Of a DNA stretch of 64,000 nucleotides, positions 56,143 to 64,000 are shown piece by piece; positions within the stretch are counted from its first letter, which is position 1, and the number at the start of each line of letters is the position of its first letter. The translations under genes and the position numbers were made by a program. Where the stretch lies: NCBI GenBank assembly GCA_031841125.1, contig CM063108.1:41658268-41722267 (forward strand), written 5' to 3'. This DNA is from Acanthococcus lagerstroemiae (lineage: Eukaryota; Arthropoda; Insecta; Hemiptera; Eriococcidae). The notes beneath the pieces were generated by a model. The model saw only the letters and a program-made list of their open reading frames with translations. It made no database searches and was not told the DNA's origin.

Positions 56143-56235
56143 CAGGGCCGATTTTAAGTACTTTGCCGTTCTGGGCTGCAGTATTTTTGTCGCTTTATTT
56201 TTGTACATCCCCCTCCCGCAAATGGCCATTTTGTA
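56143..56235. mobile_element. MITE, CAGGGCCGG family (copy 3, inverted)
   Basis: It starts CAGGGCCGATTTTAAGTACT and continues CTGGGCTGCAGTATTTTTGTCG, the reverse complement of the 35.4 kb copy's right half. The other end is not identifiable. Confidence 0.6.
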
Positions 56236-56659
56236 ACCTTTTGGCCACTTTTTTTTAAATGTTCATTCGATTCTCAACTTCCTCATATCCTACTATCCCG
56301 AATTTCATATTTACCGACTTTGTGTACCTTTTCTCAGATCGTATCACATATGCCCCCGAGAGCCCGAGAAAAACATTAAAAATGACTGTATTTCAACTTA
56401 TCACCCTCCTCATCTCCTCTAGTACGACTTCCTATTCACACGACTAAACTAGAAGGAAATAATAGTCTGGTAGCAGTTTTCTCAGGCTGCATCGGGCTGC
56501 GCTAATTGACAAAAATATGCATTTGTCCAAGTTTCTTTCACAATTGCCGCAAAACGCTCTGAAGACAGAGTGCCTGTGACTTGCACAACATGCCAATTTG
56601 CACACGTTCGGTTGAACCTTCCTACCTCCTGTCGCATGCAACTGCGTACGTAAGCTGAA

Positions 56660-56822
56660 GCACTTTAAAGCAAGTGTTAGCGATACGCTATTTTGAATTC
56701 TACCGCGCCCGTGAATGCCGAACCCGCCTGTACAGAGCATACCGCGTAGTCAATTCGGCATCCACGCGGGCACGATTGAATTCAAAATGGCGTATGGCCA
56801 CACTCGGGTTAAAGTGCTTTGA
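56660..56822. repeat. fold-back element (about 163 bp near-palindrome)
   Basis: The left arm (56660-56726) and right arm (about 56752-56822) pair in inverse orientation. Shared in order are AAGCACTTTAA, GTGT.AGCGATACG/GTGTGGCCATACG, ATTTTGAATTC and GAATGCCGAA, around a spacer of roughly 25 bp. This is a fold-back or MITE-like structure with no gene. It lies immediately before the target duplication of the 56836 hAT unit. Confidence 0.75.
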
Positions 56823-56835
56823 GGTGAGTTGCGAC

Positions 56836-59827
56836 CAGGGGCGGATGGGCGCTAAAATTACTACCGGGCGTTTGGAGTGGTGCGGCGCCGTAAGAGTTTT
56901 GTCTTCTCCCCCCACCCAACACACACATACATAAATTAAATTGACTTTTTAAAGAAAATGTACTTATAACTGAGAACACCAAGAAAAATGTTTAAAAAAT
57001 GAAAAATAATAATGAACATTATATAAAAAACGTATCGGAAGTTAGAAAATATGGGAAGACTGGCTGAAAGGAGAAGAGGCAGCTATCTATACTACTTTGG
57101 TTCCACAAAAGGTTACAGGGGGTGGGTTTTTGTATTAACAAAACTATCAAAAATAATGTTGTGGAAATTAAAATAATATCTGAAATAATATGCCTATTAA
57201 AACTGAAAATAGATGAGAAGGCAAAAATGCTAATCTCGCAAGTGTATGCACCTATAGCCGGAGCAGAGAAGGCAGAATCAGATGAATTTTATGACGAGCT
57301 GGAGGCAACAATTCAAAAAAAGAAGGTATACTATCAGGTAATACTGGAGGACTTCAACGCAAACGTAGGAGAGGAGGCTAATTCAAAACACTGTGGCCCA
57401 TTTGGTGTTGGGGAGAGAAACGACAGAGGAGGAAAGATTAGTAGAAATTTCCCAAAAATTTAACTTATGTACAGCAAACACTTTTTACAAGAATAAAAAG
57501 TCAAAAGGAAATGGACATGGATATCGCCAGCCGGGAAAACTAAAAATGAGACTGATCACCTGCTAATAAATGACCTGTCAGTACTTAAAGATGTAACAAC
57601 ACTGTCAACATTTGGCTTCTCATCAGACTACCGCATATCACGCTGTAAATTGAGCATCCCGCAGAGAGTCCAGTATAAAAATTACAGGAAGACTAAAGGG
57701 AAGGAGGGTGGATCATCCCAGTCAGAAAGAAAGAGGATGCACGCCAGAGACTAAAATCAGTGCTAGAGGAAATGAAAGTCGAGGAAAATTTTCTACGACA
57801 GTATGGTCCAAGCTTTAAAAAACACGACTGAAGAGTTTGAAGTAACGAGAGCTAAAGGGAAAACCAGGGATAAGCATTCAAAACAGACTCTCGAGTCAGG
57901 AAGAATAACCTTTGGAAAAATAGAAATAAAACACCATTGGACCAAACTGAGCTAACTAATAAATACAAAAATTAGTGAAGAAAAATGTTAAAGAATATAT
58001 TTAAAAAATATGATTAGGAAAAAATTCAAGATATTTTGGAAGAAAGTTGGTCCACTAAAAAAGTTAGGCTCGAACTCGGTGGTGGGATAGACGTTATGCT
58101 GAAGCTAGAAGATCAGACAGGAAAAGTGACTCAAAATCAAGAAGAAATTGTAGAGGCAGCAACAAGTTTTTACGAGAACTATTACCGCGAGCAAAACGAG
58201 CTAACAAAAATAGCAAAAACTGGAGGGTGGAAGGAGGAAAGAATCCTGGAAATAATAGCGAGAAAAGTGCAATACGTACTAAATAAACTGAAAAATGACA
58301 TAGCTCTGGGACCGGATGGAATTACGGCCGAAATGCTGAAAAGGTTTGGCGATCAGAGAGTGCCACACCTGGTTAAAATATTTAACAAAATTCTAATTAT
58401 GAAAATATGTCCAAAACAGTAGAACTTGGCCGAAATAATATTATTATATAAAAAAAGGGGGAAAGGAACTCATTGAAAATTACAGGTCAATATGCTTAAC
58501 ATAGAACATCTGTAAAGTATTTATGGCAGTCTTAAAAAGACGTATGTATAACCATTTAGATTCAAATCATCAGAGGAATGAACAGGCGGGATTCAGAAAA
58601 GGCTTCTCAACTGTAGAGTATATTTTCGTTGTGAACCAAATTATTGAAAAAACACATGAATATGATGTGGAAATTGAAATGCTTTGCATCGGCTTTCATA
58701 AGGCATTTGATTCAGTGGATCATAAATATATGTTAAAAGCACTGGAAAATAAGGGAATTGAAAGGGGGTTTATTAAAGTAATACAGAATTGCTATGCAAA
58801 TTCGAGTGCAAGAGCCAGCCTTAAAATCAAAGGGAGGGAATTAAAAATTGGGAGGGGGGTTTGACAAGGGGATACCTTGTCGCCAAACCTCTTCAGCTGC
58901 ATTCTGGAAGAAGTATTTCGTAATCTGAAGTGGAAAAGAAGGGGACTAAAAATAAATGGAGAATTTCTAAGTAATTTAAGGTACGCAAACGATATTATCT
59001 TATTTTCAGAAAATAGTAAGGAGTTGAAGAAAATAGCAGAAGAGCTATTGAGGGAATGCAAAAAAGCTGGCCTCAAGCTGAATGGTAGCAAATCAAAAAT
59101 AATCGGAAGAGGGGAAAGGAAAAATTTGATAATCGGTGGGCAAGAGATAGAAGCGGTACAAGAAATCGAATATCTGTGGGGCAGATTATTAGTTTTGAAG
59201 AAAGAGATAATAAAGAAATTATGAGGCTTATTAAAAAGGGACGGAACAACTTCTGGGCATTAAAATCTATTTTTTGCCGGAATTTCAACACTGTCCTCAA
59301 AATGGAAATACTAAATAGCTCAACGGTACCAGCCCTCAAGTATGGAGCGCAAATCTGGTCCCTTACAGGAAAGCAAATGGTGAAGCTGCCAATTACGTTC
59401 AGATCTATCTTGAGGAAACTTTTAGGACTGCGATGGGTAGACGAAATCTCAAATGCAAAACTATACGAAATGATTGGAGGCGGGGATATAGGATATAATG
59501 TCAAACAATTAAATTGGAAATATGTGGGGCATCTGGCGAGGGCGGGTAGCAACAGATGGGGAGTAAAAGTGCTCAACTGGATACGCTGCAAAGGAAAAGA
59601 AAGATAAGTAGGCCTAACTAGATAGAGAGATGAACTCGTCAGAGAACTGGGGCCCCGGGTGACAAAGATTAGCGCAGGATAAAAGAAAATGAAAAAGCTA
59701 CGTGGAGGCGTATGCCCAAAAATGGGAGGAGGTACTCACACACACGTTTGGTCGACAATCAGTGCGTTAAAATGGCGGCGGTGCACCGGGCATTTGCCCG
59801 AATTGCCCTATGGCCCATCCGCCCCTG
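56836..59827. mobile_element. hAT-ended unit (2,992 bp) containing an RTE LINE
   Basis: The left end CAGGGGCGGATGGGC (56836-56850) and right end GCCCATCCGCCCCTG (59813-59827) are perfect 15-bp inverted repeats, with weaker pairing further in. Flanks GTTGCGAC (56828-56835) and GTTACGAC (59828-59835) match at 7 of 8. Only about 225 bp on the left and 55 bp on the right are not LINE sequence. The natural reading is a short non-autonomous hAT element later hit by an RTE LINE. Wholesale mobilisation of LINE sequence by hAT ends is the alternative. No transposase is inside. Confidence 0.85.
57061..59772 (+). pseudogene. RTE-like LINE ORF (endonuclease plus RT), multiply broken
   Basis: The endonuclease part reads IKNNVVEIKIISEIICLLKL, ISQVYAPIAGAEKAESDEFY and EDFNANVGEE (GDFNA expected, Gly changed to Glu), then GPFGVGERNDRGG. 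After frame changes near 57460-58030 comes FYENYYREQNEL and ALGPDGITAEMLKRFG, then the RT proper: NEQAGFRKGFSTVEYIF, FHKAFDSVDHKYMLKALENK, a TGA at 58862-58864 in front of QGDTLSPNLFSCILEEVF (CGA to TGA is the likely change), and a box reading YAND (58982-58993) instead of FADD/YADD. The C-terminal part LNSSTVPALKYGAQIWSLTG to VDEISNAKLYEMIGGG follows, ending with AYAQKWEEVLTHTFGRQSVR near 59768. Motif wording is that of the RTE clade. No 3' tail repeat is visible. Confidence 0.9.
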
Positions 59828-61240
59828 GTTACGACTCGAGTAGTGCATCAGTAATAATGAGACAGGTTTATTCCGTACCGATGATTTCATGCTAACGGTC
59901 GAGCGGTAGAAGCGCAGATGAAGTATCATCAGTTTCAATTTCAATTTTCTTGTGATACACTGTGCATAGGTGTATATACTTGATATGGAATTCATTACGA
60001 GTGGAGCTTGACGTACAGGCTGACACATACATCAAATGCAGAAGTACAATATTCAGAGACAGAAAGACATTTACAGAAAAAGGAGCATCCAACTTGAGCA
60101 AATGATGAAATTCCAGCGAGGAGGAATAATAAGTATGTACTACGTCAAAAAATTAAGTTTCAAGTTCTTATTGGAGCTGCTGAAAAAGAAAAATAATAAG
60201 CAGGTGAATTCTGAAATTCTCTGAACTGCATGTATTTTTTGTGAGGCTAATCAGTCGACCTCCTCGTGGTGCCTCCTAGGTTATGATAATGGACTGATAT
60301 ATGAATGATGCGGGCCACATTTCGTACGTTCGCTGAAGGAAAGAAGTTCGGCTGCAGTTCGCATGTCCGCTCGGAAGACAGTTGGGCCGCATCTCATACG
60401 CTATTTCACTGATAGGTCGCAAGTCACTAACACCAGGAAGTTACCATATTCAACAGTTTCCAACAGAATACTCAAATTATAAGGATGTGTCTACGCGGAA
60501 TCGACTGTGTGCTCGTATACACGAAGTATCACCACAACTGGTACCATTATCTACTCCTGCAGACAGGCCTCCGTTATAAATATGGCGACACATATATACT
60601 CGCGGTGCAAAGAAAAAGCGCGTTTTGTTTACGATCATCAGACGAGGCGACGTTGCGCAGTGATTTACTCCATTTTCCGCGTACTCATTCCCCCGCTCGC
60701 TGCCCCGGACATTTAATTTACGAGTCGCAGACGCAAACCGCCGTTTTCGCGGTGTAATTTGCATTAAACTGTCGTCCGAAATTGACAACGAAACTGGTTC
60801 TTCGTTACAATGATGCGCGCGGAATATATATCGAACCGAAAGAGAAGACAGAGAGCATGTATAATATAGAAAACGATTTCATTTCGGTTTCGTAAACGTC
60901 GATGCTCGCTGTTTACCGGAGTCCGAGCATGAGCAGCGTGTACCGCGTACCACGCCTCGGTCGTAAATCATAAAAAGCCGGTACGAAGCTAAAAGCGAAC
61001 CTCTAATGTGGAGTCGTCCTTAACGAACCGATTGCGACTGACGCAGAAGTCTGCATCTGCAACCTGTTTGCCCGAATCCCAGTAACGCGTAATCGAAACA
61101 TCAAAGGCGAATGTAAGCGATAGGTGTTCGGCCTTTTCAAGTTCGTGATTTACTGCCGAAGGTGAAATGCCATCACGGCAAATAGCGATTTTCCAAAACA
61201 GAAGTAAGCAATGTTGAAGAAGCGTCGGAAAAATCGAGTA
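59828..61240. other. GC-richer low-repeat island, no gene recognised
   Basis: CpG-rich unique sequence, especially 60560-61100 (for example GTACCGCGTACCACGCCTCG). Frames of 60-100 codons occur on both strands without recognisable motifs. No gene called. Confidence 0.35.
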
Positions 61241-62427
61241 GACATTTGGTGTTTGCGAAAAATGATCAAAATTCCATATACTGCGCTCATCAGCAACGAG
61301 AGAGCGTTACGAGCACTCCAGAAAGAACGGGAGGTCTTGAAAATATAGTAAGACCAGTGTATTGCAGTAAACTAAAAGCCGAAAGCCGATTGAGCCGAAT
61401 TTTTACTGATATGGCTAAAATCAAAAGTCAGCTTTATTCTTACCTTCATAAGCCAGAAGCTGAAAGAAGTCGAATTTTGTCGGCTTCTTAGAAACCCGGA
61501 AATTCTAAGAACGTGACTGAATTTCGATGCTTTTGTTTATCAGGGATATCGTATTTTGGTATTTTCTCTAATCCTTGCTATAAAAATTCAAAATTTGAAG
61601 ATTTGCACTGGAAAACCAAAGAAGACAACGGACTCAGAATAATTATAAGATGGGAACAGAGAAAATTCCAGTACTTGAGAGTTACATAGTCACCCATCGT
61701 GTACATTGCTGCCATATTTTGTTCCTCCTTTTGGAGTTTGGACGGTGAAATTAATTTTTTGATTGATTGATCAGCACACTGTTCGATCAACTGAAAGCTA
61801 GCCGACTTTTTCAGAACAATCGAAAGTTAAAAACCAAAGCTGTACTTTTCCAAGTTCGTAAGTTTCAGCCAAAAATAGAAGTTGAAATTTTCGGCTGCAA
61901 TATATTGACTAGGACTTTGATTATCAGGACTAATTGAGGAATAGTATGTCCAAATAATCAGAAATCCCAATAATCGCGAGTTCTTTTTAAGATGATTCTA
62001 GGCTATCTGATTTTACTTTCAATATTTTTATTTTTTTTTTTTTAATTTTTTTTTGGTTTTACCTTACCCTGAAAATCCATAGATGCTTTAAAAACCAGAC
62101 AATTGTTAGAAAGATATCTTAGAGTAATCAGTAATTAACATGTTTTATGTATTTATGAGGTGAACGGCAAAGCATAAATGTAGGAAAAAAATATCAAAAA
62201 ATTAAAGGAAATCTGTTCAAAAGATATTATAATATGGTGAAAAAAGAATCGAGGGCAGCAATAGGGGCTCGTGAGATTTCCAATAAGCGGTTAAACGATG
62301 CGTTTAGAGATATCCGCGGAAAATATTCATCTAGGAGGCGGAAGGGTAAGGAAATGCAATATTTTTTCAAAGCCATTGAAAAACGCTAACAAAAAAATAT
62401 TCAGAATGAAATATCACGCAGCATTCA
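61241..62427. other. non-coding; GAAGC-word remnant at 61365-61495
   Basis: AAAGCCGAAAGCCGATTGAG and AAGCCAGAAGCTGAAAGAAG belong to the word family of the 15.2 kb MITE. The remainder is AT-rich with a T-run at about 62028-62042. No gene. Confidence 0.45.
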
Positions 62428-62670
62428 CTTGGTGGAGCGTATGGCTTTGCATGAACACCAAACTGGCACCCCAGAAACCGCATCCCAGGCCGTTTAAACT
62501 ACCCTTTTGAGTATCGCATTGGGACTATAGAGGGGCGTGTTCAGGCTGACCCTGGCCCCCATTCCGCCGCTCCTTTCTTCGTATTCGTGCTGTCCTGCCA
62601 GGGCCACTCTGGGACTTCTTATTGACAGAGGCAACGTTCACCCAGCATTAAACTGGAATTCGGGTGCACC
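62428..62670 (-). mobile_element. R1-like LINE 3'-end fragment, inverted, abutting an R1-like RT
   Basis: GAGCGTATGGCTTTGCATGA, CCCTTTTGAGTATCGCATTG, CCCCCATTCCGC and CGTGCTGTCCTGCCAGGGCC follow the order of the reverse complement of 12480-12770. It stands head-on to the + strand RT that starts at about 62690. Confidence 0.6.
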
Positions 62671-62689
62671 ATTCCTCACCCTTCATACC

Positions 62690-64000
62690 TTTTCGTCTTA
62701 TGGAAGACAGCGAGGCTGGTCCTGCTTCGCAAAGGCAATAACAAACCAGAGGGCTTGCCTTCGTCGTACCGCCCTCTATGTTTACTGGATGACAAAGGCA
62801 AGTTATTGGAGCGGATTATTGCTTTGCGGGTAGAAGCGCACACCGCTTCTGAAGGTGGGCTACCGAAATCCCCGTATGGATCTCGAGCGGGTCGGTCGAC
62901 CAATGACACGGTGTTGTACGTGCAAAAGATCATCATCACTGTATGCAGCAAAGATGGTTTATGCGTAGCCGTTAGTCTCGATGTGAGGAACACTTTCAAT
63001 ACACTGCCTTGGAAGCGTGTCCTGAAAACGATGGATGAGTGAGATCTCCCGGGGTACCTACGAGCGATCATCAGGAGCTACCTGTCAGCCAGAAAGATAG
63101 CGTATACAGACGCAGAAGGTCACCAGGTCCTCACACTTTTAAGAGGAGCCCAGGCCATCTGCTTTGCCGACGGCACCCATCTCCTTATAAAGGGTTGGTT
63201 GGAGCAGGAAGTTCGCAGCACGTCCATACTAGGCATCGAGATGGCGTCTCACTGGATGCAGGCAAATGGCTTAGAGGTGGCTGCCCAGAATACAGAAGCC
63301 GTCCTTTATCACGGGCGGAAAGGGGCAGGCCACAGCCATTTGATCTAGAGGTACTGGGTGAACCGGTATCTCTACAGCCTCGGATGGTGTACCTGGGAAT
63401 GACAGTGTAGACAACAAGCTGTGTTGGAAACCGCATCTCCATACAACGACAGAGAAAGCAAAGCGGACGCTGAGAGCGTTGCGTCTGCTTATGCCGAACC
63501 TCCGGGGGCCGAGTGAGAGTTGGAGAAGACTGTACTCGACAGTAATCCACTCGGTTCTTCTCTATGGGGCCCCTAATTGGGCACCAGTCGCGGCATGCTG
63601 CGAGAACAGAGAAGACACAGGAAGGGTCCGGCGGGCTACGGCATTACGCATAATCTGCGCATATAGAACCATCTCGTACAAGGCGGCATTTGTACTAGGT
63701 TGAATGCCTCCTATTGATCTCCTGGCTAGAGAGAGAGCGCTACTCTTTATCAGCGCTTCCAAAAGCTCCCACCAGCTGATGAGGAGAAGATTAAGTCCGG
63801 CTGCAAACAGTTCAAGAGTGGGTGGCTCATCTCCAAGAGACATCCATGGCTGCTGGACATTAAGGCTAGTACACGAGCTCGATGTATGGCTTTCGCGGCG
63901 CCACGGTCAGTTGACGTACCATCTTACGCAAATGCTCACCGGGCATGGGTGCTTCAGTGGTTATCTTAACCGTTGGAACAAGGTACCCAGTCAGTGCTCG
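62690..64000 (+). mobile_element. R1-like LINE ORF2, RT and C-terminus, runs off the window
   Basis: LPSSYRPLCLLDDKGKLLER (about 62755-62815) is the R1-style RT opening. It is followed by GGLPKSPYGSRAGRSTNDTV and CVAVSLDVRNTFNTLPWKRV. A TGA stands at 63040-63042 in an otherwise continuing frame. The block that should hold VPQGS through the WN/YD motifs is missing between TLLRGAQ and AICFADGTHLL. The catalytic box reads FADG (63163-63174) instead of FADD. Further frames give LMPNLRGPSESWRRLYSTVI and HSVLLYGAPNWAP, then PPIDLLARERALLF and LTYHLTQMLTGHGCFSGYLN, with the Cys/His cluster beginning at the very end. 5'-truncated and dead. Related 3' ends are at 3776, 12478, 38153 and 62428. Confidence 0.88.

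Noticed and set aside
59073..59591. 172-codon minus-strand frame
   Set aside because: It is antisense to the RTE C-terminal region, which has clear RT-family motifs on the + strand.

Overview
This is a window of AT-rich arthropod nuclear DNA, probably from an insect. The inference rests on the mix of transposons: R1-like, RTE-like, Jockey/CR1-like and RNase-H-bearing LINEs, ZMYM1-type hAT transposases, and many short hAT-type MITEs with CAGNGGCG-like ends. I cannot name the species. I see no intact host protein-coding gene, no tRNA or rRNA gene, no CRISPR array and no bacterial-style operon. The window reads as intergenic or long-intron DNA that has repeatedly absorbed transposons. The only hint of a non-transposon exon is a 69-codon acidic open end (22903-23112) directly behind a LINE tail.

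Layout. 1-5.7 kb: non-coding DNA with hAT MITE copies, the 3' end of an R1-like LINE (3776-4405) and several dispersed repeats. 5.7-20.9 kb: GC-richer low-repeat islands (5.75-6.56, 9.79-10.76, 15.88-16.91 and 19.69-20.9 kb) alternating with MITEs, R1 3' debris (12.48-12.79 kb) and a composite 1.2 kb repeat (18.24-19.39 kb) that recurs inverted at 53.46-54.65 kb. 20.95-29.4 kb: a 5'-truncated LINE whose RT catalytic box is deleted, the acidic open end, a decayed hAT transposase, a 35-bp-TIR element, a pogo/psq-like HTH fragment, and a 1,001 bp hAT element with a perfect 8-bp target duplication. 29.4-39.4 kb: a 170 bp inverted-repeat pair, MITEs, a TCGA-rich tandem array, a LINE endonuclease fragment and a 0.45 kb inverted repeat pair. 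39.4-42.2 kb: a Jockey-like RT split by a 907 bp LTR-like insert, then another GC-rich island. 42.2-45.9 kb: a 17-bp minisatellite with a 1.6 kb higher-order period. 46.0-48.3 kb: a 2.3 kb hAT element. 48.3-52.6 kb: two copies of an RNase-H LINE, one with a 14-bp target duplication and a nested MITE. 56.8-59.8 kb: an hAT-ended unit containing a dead RTE LINE. 62.4-64.0 kb: an R1-like LINE running off the window.

The main result is insertion chronology. At several loci the target duplications can be read directly. At two of them (39.67-40.58 and 51.23-51.52 kb), ignoring the insert and one duplication copy brings an interrupted LINE reading frame back into register. All RT and transposase genes seen are dead. 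I found no evidence for a new defence or metabolic system; the most unusual structures are the nested insertions and the higher-order minisatellite.
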